In this document: piece after piece, positions 35,237 to 43,835 of the stretch
Layout: every line of letters begins with the position of its first letter
Position numbering within the stretch: the first letter of the stretch is position 1
From: Filobacillus milosensis
GTDB lineage: Bacteria > Bacillota > Bacilli > Bacillales > Alkalibacillaceae
Assembly: GCF_004402015.1 (NCBI RefSeq)
Contig: NZ_SOPW01000013.1
Location: forward strand, 26,935 to 90,934
Direction: 5' to 3'
DNA length: 64,000 bases
Notes under the pieces: generated by a model
What the model was told of the DNA's origin: nothing
Database searches by the model: none
What the model saw: only the letters and a program-made list of their open reading frames with translations
Made by a program: the position numbers and the translations under genes

Positions 35237-35830
35237 ATGTATTCTGTAAATCATTATCCCTCCATTGCTATTGGTTTTGAAAAAGGTGTTACCCCCTATA
35301 GTTCTTTTCCTATGACCTGGTATGAATCACAAAGAAACATCCGTCAAAAACTAAATGCAAGCGAATATTATGCTGTAACTGAGGGGTATCTTAGGGAATG
35401 GGTATGTATGGGGCAATGTAACTTGTATATCCAAGCAACTACTGATCCATATATCAAAAAGGTAATTGAAATTTATAGAAGAGATGTCTGTGAACCTAAT
35501 TTAACAGAATTAAAGCTAATACTTGAAAAGGGAAAGTATAAACTTCCTGCGCCATATAATGCTATTTCAGAATCAATGACTGTAGAACAATTAGGAAATA
35601 TTCCAACAAATGCAATTAGTGATAAACAAATATTAATCGGTTTTAAATATGCAACACTAGGATTTATGAACCTGTGGAACATGGGTGCTAGTCATAGTTT
35701 TCGTACTGAAGTAAGAGAGGCTTTCTTACGAAATTACCATCGGGCTAATAGATGGCATTTAGCATTTCATGCTATGTCGGAAAAAATGGGCTTCTTAAAA
35801 CCACAACCAATTATTCAACCGGAAGTCTAG
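35237..35830 (+). CDS. DUF3231-like single-domain or spore-coat-like protein
   Basis: 197 residues from ATG 35237 (AAGGGAG 9 nt upstream). The helical sequence includes NASEYYAVTEGYLREWVCMGQ (reported here as a helix) and PAPYNAISESM and GASHSFRTEVREAFLRNYHRA. The size and pattern correspond to one helical bundle, comparable with one half of the DUF3231 proteins or with CotF/ferritin-like coat proteins. The N-terminus YPSIAIGFEKGVTPYSSFP is extended. Function unknown. Confidence 0.5.
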   Translation: MYSVNHYPSIAIGFEKGVTPYSSFPMTWYESQRNIRQKLNASEYYAVTEGYLREWVCMGQCNLYIQATTDPYIKKVIEIYRRDVCEPNLTELKLILEKGKYKLPAPYNAISESMTVEQLGNIPTNAISDKQILIGFKYATLGFMNLWNMGASHSFRTEVREAFLRNYHRANRWHLAFHAMSEKMGFLKPQPIIQPEV

Positions 35831-35838
35831 AAAATAAG

Positions 35839-35866
35839 AAACATCCTATTTAAACATAGGATGTTT
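35839..35866 (+). terminator. Hairpin after the 35237 gene
   Basis: AAACATCCTAT / ATAGGATGTTT, 11-bp stem, weak T-tract. It lies between convergent genes. Confidence 0.6.
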
Positions 35867-35881
35867 CAGTAATTGGTTTAA

Positions 35882-36025
35882 TTAAACTGTCTCTTCAATA
35901 TTTCTGCAACAGTCTTTAATAATGCTTAGTTCTTGACTGATTTCTTCAGAAGGATTAGAGTTTGCTATTCGGTTGCAACACTCTTCAATCCGTTTTGCTT
36001 GTTGGTTTATTGTTTCTTTGTTCAC
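35882..36025 (-). CDS. 47-residue protein with two CC motifs
   Basis: GTG 36025 is preceded on the minus strand by AAGGAGGTGAT at ideal distance. The product is a helical, soluble peptide: residues 10-21 read AKRIEECCNRIA and a second half reads LSIIKDCCRNIEE. The spacing of the two Cys pairs on two amphipathic helices suggests a helical hairpin with a four-Cys metal site, similar in idea to DUF326-type Cys helical bundles but much smaller. Divergent from the MerR gene at 36154. Not recognised; Hg or Cu buffering is a guess. Confidence 0.6.
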   Translation of the reverse strand: MNKETINQQAKRIEECCNRIANSNPSEEISQELSIIKDCCRNIEETV

Positions 36026-36091
36026 TTTAATCACCTCCATAATTATAGTCCCCTTTAACTTGTTCTTAATCCACTATTTTAATACGTAGGC

Positions 36092-36123
36092 TTGACATTG
36101 TACTATGGTACAAGCTGTATAAT
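36092..36123 (+). promoter_or_regulatory. mer-type MerR operator-promoter
   Basis: -35 TTGACA (36092-36097), 20-bp spacer, -10 TATAAT (36118-36123). The spacer carries the perfect-arm dyad TTGTAC-TATG-GTACAA (36098-36113), the GTAC-N4-GTAC core of genuine mercury operators. Confidence 0.88.
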
Positions 36124-36153
36124 TATTTCATAGAAAAAATTAGGAGGATTATT

Positions 36154-36498
36154 GTGGAAGGAATATATATTAAAGAACTCACAACTCAATGTAATGTCAA
36201 CAAAGAAACAATTCGATACTATGAGCGTTTAGGATTAATAAATAAACCAAATAGAACAAAATCAGGATATAGATTATTTTCAAAAGACACGATACAACGT
36301 GTTAAATTTATAAAAAAAATGCAGGAATTAGGGTTTTCATTAAAAGATATTGCTGTTTTTCTATCAATTGAAGATAAGAATTTAGATGAAAGTATAAATT
36401 TACAGGGATTTATAGAAGAGAAATTAAATGAGGTTCAGGCAAGAATAAGTAACTTAGAAAACTTCAATGTGAAATTGGAGGTTAATTCCAATAAATAA
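36154..36498 (+). CDS. MerR-like regulator lacking mercury-binding cysteines
   Basis: 114 residues from GTG 36154 (TAGGAGG upstream). The DNA-binding half is that of true MerR: CNVNKETIRYYERLGLI and KKMQELGFSLKDI. The metal-binding half is not. At the first ligand position the sequence reads SIEDKNLDESINL, and the protein ends at VNSNK before the region that would carry the other two cysteines. Only Cys13 in the HTH remains. It should bind the mer operator just upstream but cannot form the three-coordinate Hg site. It could be a constitutive repressor or modulator, or a decayed sensor. Confidence 0.8.
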   Translation: MEGIYIKELTTQCNVNKETIRYYERLGLINKPNRTKSGYRLFSKDTIQRVKFIKKMQELGFSLKDIAVFLSIEDKNLDESINLQGFIEEKLNEVQARISNLENFNVKLEVNSNK

Positions 36499-37086
36499 TT
36501 CCTATAAAGGCCAGGTAACCAATTAAACTTTTAGTATTTCCAGCAATGCCGTTTGGCAGGAAGGCAGATTGGATTAGGCTCTATCTAAGGACTAGGATAG
36601 CGTTCTTTTTTTGCATTTAGGTAAGCTCCCAAAACGGTAAATAATTGGAGAGTGGTACATTTTGCCTCTTACTCATCTATGAATAAGATGTTTTGTTCTA
36701 CTGCACTTATAGTTTTAAACAAGAAAAGGATTTAAAAATTGAGTAGAGGGTGGTGATAAAGTAGACTCAACTTTCGCACTTTGAAAATTAATCTAATTTC
36801 TTCGAGCAGTAAGGCCTAAAACGGCTCGTATATGTATCTTGACATTAATAAAGCCATGAAAAAACAACCTCAACGTTTGGTATAGTGTAATTGAAGCATG
36901 CCACCGTTGTGCAGAGGCTTGCCAACATCGTAGCATAAAAGTTCGATATTCTCTCCACATAAATAGCATACATGAATTTAAGATAAGAAAATTCATGCAT
37001 GCTATATCCATCTATAGTTTTGTTTAGGTAAGGTAAAAATTTTGAATCAGAAAAGTGTTGATAAAATACATTGAATTATCCCTCTT
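36499..37086. other. 588-bp gap between merR-like gene and transposition module
   Basis: No intact gene. Around 36880-36965 the plus strand reads IEACHRCAEACQH, a pattern of Cys-rich DUF326 copper-binding helical proteins, in a frame without start or continuity; the opposite strand has a 72-codon frame of doubtful meaning. CTATC/GATAG before TTTTTTT (36581-36613) may be a weak terminator of the merR-like gene. Confidence 0.4.
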
Positions 37087-37677
37087 TTAGTCATCAAATA
37101 ATGTTGCAAAACTACTCTTAAGATCCAGGCTGAGACTCTGCTGTTTGTTCTTTTCATTTATGGAAATTACATTATCTCGTATTCCTTTTTCTCGCCTAAC
37201 ACTTGGATTAGAACTAGCAATTAGGAGACTTTCATAATGTTTAATAATGGCTTGCTGTTCCTTTATTTCTTTTTCCTTTTGTTTGATGATCTCCTCTAAG
37301 TCTTCTTTATCCTTTACTTTTTTATTTAGCTTTAGGTTTTGTTCATAAAGAGACTGAATGACTTCGTTTAAATGAAACAGAGCATCCCTTAGTCCTTTTT
37401 TATTATTCTCAAACCTAGTAATATATTCATCTATATTTGGAAGGGGGAGAGAATGATTTGTTGTTTCTAAGGATTGACTAATGATAGGTTGATTCAATCT
37501 ATTAATCACATGAGCCATTCTCCGTGACCAAACATGGCGTTTGATTTTGGTTGCTTTCTCTAATTGTAGGTAAGTTACTTTCCCAGGATTATCTTGAACA
37601 TATTTCTCCAGTATCGATTTAAGTTCAGCCTCTGTATATCTATTAGGACGACCTTTTTTATTCTTGTTTGGTTCCAT
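37087..37677 (-). CDS. TnpC-like/DUF6262-type small transposition protein
   Basis: 196 residues. N-terminal KKGRPNRYTEAELKSILEKYV and YLQLEKATKIKRHVWSRRM form a small helix-turn-helix-like DNA-binding region. Residues 90-160 are a charged coiled coil (KKVKDKEDLEEIIKQKEKE), and a short C-terminal tail follows. This is the layout of TnpC proteins of Tn554-type elements and of DUF6262 proteins encoded after paired tyrosine recombinases. In Tn554 TnpC affects frequency and orientation of transposition. The start overlaps the upstream recombinase stop by 20 nt, indicating one leftward operon. Confidence 0.78.
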   Translation of the reverse strand: MEPNKNKKGRPNRYTEAELKSILEKYVQDNPGKVTYLQLEKATKIKRHVWSRRMAHVINRLNQPIISQSLETTNHSLPLPNIDEYITRFENNKKGLRDALFHLNEVIQSLYEQNLKLNKKVKDKEDLEEIIKQKEKEIKEQQAIIKHYESLLIASSNPSVRREKGIRDNVISINEKNKQQSLSLDLKSSFATLFDD

Positions 37678-39310
37678 CTTGATTCACCTCAAATCTTTTT
37701 GGGATTAGCGAGTCTACCATAGCTTTTTGTTCCATCATCCTATTAAGTTCATTTGCGGTAGAAGATAGTTCTTCCTGATCAATTGTCGAATAATAGTTTG
37801 TATCTAGATTAAATTTCATATTTTGATTAATATGTTCTAATAGCTTAATTTGATCACTGATACGACGGTCTAATAAGTCTGAACAATCTGTTAACCAACG
37901 AATTCCATCTGTGTAATTTTCCTCTGGATAAAAATGATAGAAATCACAAAATCGACAATCCCCCGTACAGTTATTTGGGAAATCTGAATCTGTGCAATAT
38001 CCATATTCAACAGGTCTTAGTGTATCAAAGTCACTAAGCTCATAAATGCGATGTTTATCGAGTTTGCTTTTAACAGTAAATATACCGTCTGACATCGATT
38101 TATTTAATCGGTCTAATCGATTATTCTCGGACAAAACATATACCCATGACTCTGCAAAATATTCAATATGTCCCCAGTAATTTTGTTGAGTTCTTAATCG
38201 TCTATGTCCACCCATTTTAGCAATGGATAGCATGTTAAACCCCTGTAGCATCATGTTGCAAAAGGCAAAATGTCTTGTGTCACCAGGAGATACTTGTTCT
38301 ACTTCTGAATAGTCATATTTACCTTGAACAATTTTTTTATAAAAATCATCCAATAAAGTTTGGAACTGGGACAATAATAAAACAGTACGATCCCTCTTAT
38401 AGGTATCTCTTTTTAAATCTAAATACTTATAATAGGTTTCATACGACATCAAATAGTTTGGCTTATAATCATTTGGTAGCATGTCTTGATATGTTTTTAC
38501 TAATTCATATATTTTTTGGTTAATTTGAAGCGTGTTTTCAATATCGATATCACTATAACTTTCGTATTTCCGTTTCTCCCTTGGGACTGTGATCCAATAT
38601 GAATTGTCTTGTTTTTTTTCGACACAATTTTTCTTCAACAGAAGAAACTCACTGGGACGTAAAGGAATAATTGTAGTAATTTTCCACCATAATAAGATTG
38701 GATAGTATTTTGCACGCTCATGTTCATTACAAGTGTTTTCAAAGTCAGTTATCACATCATCAAATAATAAAATATATTCGTATTTAGGAAGTTTTCTATT
38801 TCTTTGCACATATTGATATAATGGGGTACATTTTTCAATAAACTCAGCTGCATTTGAGTGATTGATAAAATGCAGAAATCTGACAGTATACAGAGCAATA
38901 TTATTCCGTTTACTATACCCAAATTGATTAATGTATTCTTCCAACTCCGGTAAAGCCTCTAAGCTAAATCCTTTGCTAATAAATATTGCTTCTTTTATTG
39001 AGGCAACAACAGTTTGTGTATGATGGATTGTAAATTCGGATGAAATTTGAAGTAGGGCAAAGCACTTCAGAGCAATATTTAATTCGCGAAATAGTTCAAG
39101 ATCGAACTTCAAAGACCGCGTGTTTCTGAATCGGTCATACAATATCCAAATATTATCGTCAAAACTATGTGCTTCAAGATATCCTTTTAATCTATAGTCC
39201 ATAAAAATATTATAGTAATGAGAGATATTTGTTTTATCGAAGTTGTGATTTTCAATGATATTAACATTCATTGATTTACCTAAATCTTTTATTCTTTTTT
39301 GTGAGATCAC
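37658..39310 (-). CDS. Tyrosine recombinase with C-terminal Cys4 knuckle
   Basis: 550 residues from GTG 39310. The catalytic set is visible: Arg218 in IPLRPSEFLLL, Arg346 in GDTRHFAF, His369 in MGGHRRLRT and the nucleophile Tyr378 in QQNYWGH. A zinc-type cluster Cys439-x8-Cys448-x3-Cys452-x2-Cys455 follows, and then a helical tail. It appears complete and is the best candidate for an active recombinase in this module. In Tn554-type elements two tyrosine recombinases act together on the element ends. It starts 14 nt after the 1014-residue protein. Confidence 0.85.
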   Translation of the reverse strand: MISQKRIKDLGKSMNVNIIENHNFDKTNISHYYNIFMDYRLKGYLEAHSFDDNIWILYDRFRNTRSLKFDLELFRELNIALKCFALLQISSEFTIHHTQTVVASIKEAIFISKGFSLEALPELEEYINQFGYSKRNNIALYTVRFLHFINHSNAAEFIEKCTPLYQYVQRNRKLPKYEYILLFDDVITDFENTCNEHERAKYYPILLWWKITTIIPLRPSEFLLLKKNCVEKKQDNSYWITVPREKRKYESYSDIDIENTLQINQKIYELVKTYQDMLPNDYKPNYLMSYETYYKYLDLKRDTYKRDRTVLLLSQFQTLLDDFYKKIVQGKYDYSEVEQVSPGDTRHFAFCNMMLQGFNMLSIAKMGGHRRLRTQQNYWGHIEYFAESWVYVLSENNRLDRLNKSMSDGIFTVKSKLDKHRIYELSDFDTLRPVEYGYCTDSDFPNNCTGDCRFCDFYHFYPEENYTDGIRWLTDCSDLLDRRISDQIKLLEHINQNMKFNLDTNYYSTIDQEELSSTANELNRMMEQKAMVDSLIPKRFEVNQDGTKQE

Positions 39311-39324
39311 AAGTCCACAACCCT

Positions 39325-42300
39325 TTATACTTTAGTTTCTGATACCTTAGACGTAACAGATAAATTATCTTGAATATCAATTAAAGAACTCTTTAAATCC
39401 CGTAAGTCAATAAATGTTCCAATATGCTCTTTACCTAACTCAACGGCTGCTTGATCTAAAATAAATAAAACCTTAAATAACAGAGATGAATCTCTTTTTC
39501 GTATTGCCTCAAATTTCGTTGATTTTATTGATTCAATCAGTCTCTTTAATTCCTCACCTATTGAAAATAATAGGTAGTCTTTTGGTATAATATATTCGCA
39601 ATTTAAACAGGAGGTAGCCGTTTTATTACTACATTTAGGAAATATAAAGCATTGAGCATGTTTCATTTTAGCAGGCATTTCTCCGTGGAAAATCTTCTTT
39701 AATTTAATTTCTAATTCTTTTTTTGACATCATTGCTAAGCGCAATGGTAACGAATTCTCATAATTTTGTTCCTTTAGTAAGAAAGACGATAGACCTTCCA
39801 ATTGAATAGGTGCATAGCTGTCACGGTATAACTGTATCATCTTTGTTCGTTCTTCTAGTGTCTGTGAACTCTGCTCCATATATAAGTTAATCATACTATT
39901 ATACAACCAACCAAAATGGCCGCGATTAAACAGGTTAAGAGAAACTTTATCTAGAGGACCATCTTCATTGGTAAATTGTATATAAACAGTTGTTGAGTCT
40001 TGATCTTTATGATATCGCATCGTTCGTGTTAATTCGTATGAAATATCAGCATCTTTCCCTGATTCATTAATGTGATGAAAATAATAGGTTAGTAGAGTTC
40101 TGTTCATTTTTAAACTTTTAAAATCCGACAAATCTTTCTTGTGCTTAAAAAATTTTTTGTTAATGAAATTGTGCCTGATGGATTCTAGTAATAAGATATC
40201 TTTCCATTTTCTACGGTGCAATTCAACAATTACTACGGCAGTTGCAAATGGAACGACAAGATCGCTATGACACAAAAATTGTCCAAGCGCACCCGTTTTG
40301 GAAATCCGCAATTTTCCTACTTTTAAATAGACCTGATTCACAATTAATTGGGCTTGTTCATGCGAAAGTCTTTCTTTTTCAAAGTAACTAAGCGAGTTGA
40401 CTTTGATATCATCTAGATCAATGGAAGGAAGCCCGTGAATAATATCTGATTTACGCCAGGCATTAATCATATGCATTAAAACAAATAACCAGGTTTGAGC
40501 AATTGTTTTAGTTTTTATTGCTTCTGGGACATGAACCTCAATATTTTTTACATAATTGTAGTAGTCTATAAACTTTTCAAAGCTATATATATTTTTGTCT
40601 TTGGGATCCTTGTTTGCCATATTATAATTATTTTTAAAATTACAATTTACACGTTTTGCACAATATTGAAGAAAAGAAACAAAGTATTGTTTGACATAGT
40701 CAGGAGTGCTTTTTGATTGCAGTATCCCTTCAATTTCTTTGTCTGTAAGAAGATATACTTCTCTAGGAATAATCGATATTATAGCATCGATTGTATTTGC
40801 ATAATAAACGACTTTCTTGTTTAGTGTATCTCCATTTGCTTTACTATTAGATAGCGTGTGATTAACAAACTCCATATACAAATCAAATGAATTTTGGAGT
40901 GTGTTTGGTATTTCCAGGTTCAATGATTTGTATTTAAACTTATTGATCGCATCGAGAGTGGTGAACTGACCTTTGGTTTCAGGTGTAAACTTCTGATACA
41001 GTGAGGTTTCATAATCAGTAATATCTGCTTCTGGTATAACCCAACTTCCTGTTGACATTTTATAAGCTTTTGGCAATCGATTATTTAATATAAGCTGTTT
41101 AGTATAGCCCTCACTAAATTTTAACCTTTCAGCAACTTCACTTATGGTTAAATAGCCAGGAGGTATTGATAAAGTTAACTCAAGACTTTCAATATCTGTT
41201 TCCGGGATTAAATAGCCCTCTCTTCGTGCCCTTAAGATAGCATTTGGGAATTTATTTTCTTTTATATATTTTCTTATAGTATCTGGATGACATGCCAATC
41301 TTTCAGCAGCTTCCTTGATTGTTTTATGTCTAGGTAACTTATTTGGCTTTTGCATTTGAAGTGATAGAATATCTGTTTCTAATATTAAGTATTCATTCTT
41401 ATGACCGCGAATATAATTTGGAAAGTTTCCTTTTCTAATATGTTCCCTGACTGACTCCTCATGACAGAGGAGTTTCTGCGCGGCTTGAGACACAGTTAAA
41501 AAACCATCAGGTATCACAAGAGATCTTTCATATGCTGAGATATCTGTTTCTAGAATTAAGTAACCTTCAGTTTGGTTTCTGAAAATAGTGTTTGGAAATT
41601 TGTTAGCTTTAATATAGTCTCTAAGAGTAGCTATACTAATATCTAATATTTTTGCTGCTTCTTTTAATGGTATGTATCCTTCTGGTAACTCCAAATTTTT
41701 CTTTAAATTTTCAATATCCAATTCTGGAATAAGATAACCTAGACCGGCCCCTCTTAAAACCGCATTAGGGAGCTTATTTGTTCTAATGTAGGTTAAAATA
41801 TGACTTTCACTCCAAAACATTCGATTAGCAGCTTCTTTAGTTGTTATGTACCCTTTTGGTATGCTTAAATCTTGTTGTAAGTTAAGTATATCCTTTTCAA
41901 GAATCCAATATTTCCGTCCAACTTTGTGATTAGAAAGTTTGCCATCATTTATATAACGAAGAATAGTGTTAGCGTTTAATGACACCATACTAGCAGCGTG
42001 TTCTAAGGAGACATAACCGTCTGGTTTAAGTGCTTGTTCGAAATCTTCCACATCAGATTTCGGAATCAATCGGCCTCGACCGTGTTTTTTTGAAATTGTA
42101 TTAGGGAACTTTCCTTGTTTGATATAAATTCTTATGTTGGAATCAGAACATGACAATCTTGATGCAACTTCTTGAATTGTTAAGTAACCTTCGGGAGTGG
42201 TGGAAAGTTCTTGTATAAGTGTATCAATGTCTGATTCTGGTATGAGATAGGAACGACTATTTTCTTTTTGGATCGCATTCGGAAGTTTATTTTTTTTAAT

Positions 42301-42369
42301 ATAGCTTCTAACGGTACTTTTATCACAGGAAAGTGTTTTAGCTACTTCCTCAATATTTAAATAGGACAT
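39325..42369 (-). CDS. TnpB-like recombinase-related protein with eight N-terminal HTH repeats
   Basis: 1014 residues from ATG 42369 (GAAAGG 10 nt upstream; ATG 42381 has no spacing). Residues 3-460 are eight repeats of 55-59 residues, each starting like YLTIQEVASRL and closing like YLIPESDI. These are excisionase/MerR-type HTH units. Residues 460-1014 resemble a Tn554 TnpB-like core with Arg639 (NAWRKSDI), His787 and Tyr796 (RYHKDQDSTTVY). The second catalytic Arg is not evident, so strand cleavage is uncertain. A knuckle Cys907-x5-Cys913-x7-Cys921-x2-Cys924 follows. Tn554 TnpB is about 630 residues, so the repeat array is an addition. It may give the element its target specificity. Confidence 0.8.
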   Translation of the reverse strand: MSYLNIEEVAKTLSCDKSTVRSYIKKNKLPNAIQKENSRSYLIPESDIDTLIQELSTTPEGYLTIQEVASRLSCSDSNIRIYIKQGKFPNTISKKHGRGRLIPKSDVEDFEQALKPDGYVSLEHAASMVSLNANTILRYINDGKLSNHKVGRKYWILEKDILNLQQDLSIPKGYITTKEAANRMFWSESHILTYIRTNKLPNAVLRGAGLGYLIPELDIENLKKNLELPEGYIPLKEAAKILDISIATLRDYIKANKFPNTIFRNQTEGYLILETDISAYERSLVIPDGFLTVSQAAQKLLCHEESVREHIRKGNFPNYIRGHKNEYLILETDILSLQMQKPNKLPRHKTIKEAAERLACHPDTIRKYIKENKFPNAILRARREGYLIPETDIESLELTLSIPPGYLTISEVAERLKFSEGYTKQLILNNRLPKAYKMSTGSWVIPEADITDYETSLYQKFTPETKGQFTTLDAINKFKYKSLNLEIPNTLQNSFDLYMEFVNHTLSNSKANGDTLNKKVVYYANTIDAIISIIPREVYLLTDKEIEGILQSKSTPDYVKQYFVSFLQYCAKRVNCNFKNNYNMANKDPKDKNIYSFEKFIDYYNYVKNIEVHVPEAIKTKTIAQTWLFVLMHMINAWRKSDIIHGLPSIDLDDIKVNSLSYFEKERLSHEQAQLIVNQVYLKVGKLRISKTGALGQFLCHSDLVVPFATAVVIVELHRRKWKDILLLESIRHNFINKKFFKHKKDLSDFKSLKMNRTLLTYYFHHINESGKDADISYELTRTMRYHKDQDSTTVYIQFTNEDGPLDKVSLNLFNRGHFGWLYNSMINLYMEQSSQTLEERTKMIQLYRDSYAPIQLEGLSSFLLKEQNYENSLPLRLAMMSKKELEIKLKKIFHGEMPAKMKHAQCFIFPKCSNKTATSCLNCEYIIPKDYLLFSIGEELKRLIESIKSTKFEAIRKRDSSLLFKVLFILDQAAVELGKEHIGTFIDLRDLKSSLIDIQDNLSVTSKVSETKV
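40990..42363 (-). repeat. Eight tandem HTH repeats inside the TnpB-like gene
   Basis: Repeat starts, by residue of the protein from 42369: 3, 62, 119, 174, 232, 290, 348, 406. The unit is aromatic-(I/L/V)-T-x-x-EAA-x-x-L, then a recognition helix (SxxTIRxYIKxNKFPN), then an (Y/R)LIPExDI wing. The DNA and protein have diverged between units, so expansion is old. Confidence 0.85.
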
Positions 42370-42415
42370 CTCTCTGCACATCCTTTCAAACTCTCTGATT
42401 TATCTTTCACATGAC

Positions 42416-43660
42416 TCATGGTTTTGTAAGCTCTGGACTGCTTGATCCATATAGAGTATCTAATCGATTTTCTAGTTTTTCTTTCATTCTAGTTGTATTC
42501 GCAAAGTAGGGCATAACGGATTCAAAGCTACTGTCTCCACGAGGAAATGAAACTTCATAAAGATTTTTCGCTTCTTCAGCTCAAAGATTACTAAAAACAC
42601 CTCTTCCTAAGTGTGTTGACCACTTGAAACTTGCTAAGGTCAGTGAGGCCATTTTATCATCTACATTCTTTGAATTTCTTAAGTATGAAAGAAACTCTTC
42701 CTTTAATTTATTAAAATAATATCTGTAACTTTGTCCAGTTAAAGCGTAGCCATGTTTATTTATAAAAAGCGGATCCGAACCACTTATAGCAGGATATTTT
42801 TCAAGATGAGTTTTATAAAAAACCTTTGCCCAATTCTTGTAACCTAATACCAACTGATACCTAGGCTTTTTAACATAATTGGATCCAGACGTATTACTAA
42901 GATCTGTTCTAAGGGTCCGACTTTCAATGTTAAGAACTAATCCATTTTCACCATAGGACCCTAGAGTACTTACATCCATTCGTCGTAAGTTTACAATTTC
43001 GCCAACCCTTAGTCCCCCAAAAAATTGCATATACACCCCCAGTGCAATTACACTTTTGGTTTGAAAGGCCATTTCTAAGAAATATAGAATGTATTCATCA
43101 GGTATGGTATGTAAAATATTATTTTTTTTATCTCCTAGGTAGTTAACATCATAGAAAGGGGAGACATAGTAAGTTTCATATTTATTATATGGTTTAGTTT
43201 TTTTCTCGAATGTATCCATTTCAAGAGTGATAAAATTTCTTTTTGTTAAATAAATATAGAACTCGGTAATGGTTCTTTCTATTTTTTTTACTGTGCTACG
43301 AGGAACCTGGTTATAGGTTAGTTCATTTAAATAATCACTACCATGTTCTAAGTTTAAGTCGGTTAAAGAAGAAAGATTGTAATAGGTCTTATTTTCAATA
43401 AGGAAATTAAGGAATTTAACAAGGTTATAGGCATGAGATTTCATTGTATTAAAAGCACTGTACTTCCACTTATAAAAAATAAAGTCTGTTAAAGGATGAA
43501 TCATGGACTTATTGTTTCGTCTGTTTTTAACTGCAATAACTGCAAATTCTTTTTCATCCGGGCTACCGTCTTTGTTTTTAGCAATTTGTGACCAAACTGA
43601 ACGAACAATAAATTTGATGTATCCACTTCGATCAAAGTCAACCACATTTTTATTTTCCAT
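42416..43660 (-). pseudogene. TnpA-like tyrosine recombinase interrupted by TGA
   Basis: ATG 43660 has GAAAGGA upstream. 359 codons run to an in-frame TGA at 42581-42583, after THLGRGVFSNL. The same frame continues for 54 codons (AEEAKNLYEVSFPRGDSSF, then SVMPYFANT) to a natural stop at 42416. Arg of GGLRVGEIVNL and His-x-x-Arg of THLGR lie before the TGA, but the aligned catalytic Tyr (MPYF) lies after it. The truncated product therefore cannot cut DNA. The intact reading of the tail shows a single nonsense change, recent in age. It is the first gene of the leftward module, next to the element end. Confidence 0.85.
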
Positions 43661-43835
43661 AAGAATCCTTTCTTGTATTAAAATATAGTAAACTGGTAAT
43701 CTTCCTAACAACCATATCATTTAATAGATTAATGCACAATAAAACCAATTGGATTTTATAATAAAACATTGATAAAATAAGGATTATCGGCTACTAATGC
43801 ACAGAAACTATTTATGTACAATTTTTAATAGATAC

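Larger units (their letters stand above)
37087..43835 (-). mobile_element. Tn554-like recombination module at the right end of a large element
   Basis: Four leftward genes (broken recombinase, HTH-array TnpB-like, recombinase, TnpC-like) have the gene order and tight packing of a Tn554-type transposition unit, with the first gene starting about 170 bp inside the inferred right end. That end abuts topB at about 43836. Tn554-type elements lack inverted repeats and insert at one specific site. The left end was not found in the window, so cargo may extend left to beyond base 1. Confidence 0.7.

Noticed and set aside
36793..37011. A 72-codon minus-strand ORF, or a plus-strand DUF326 fragment, as a real gene
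   Set aside because: Neither has a ribosome site or continuous family similarity; the two readings conflict, so only a non-coding note is given.
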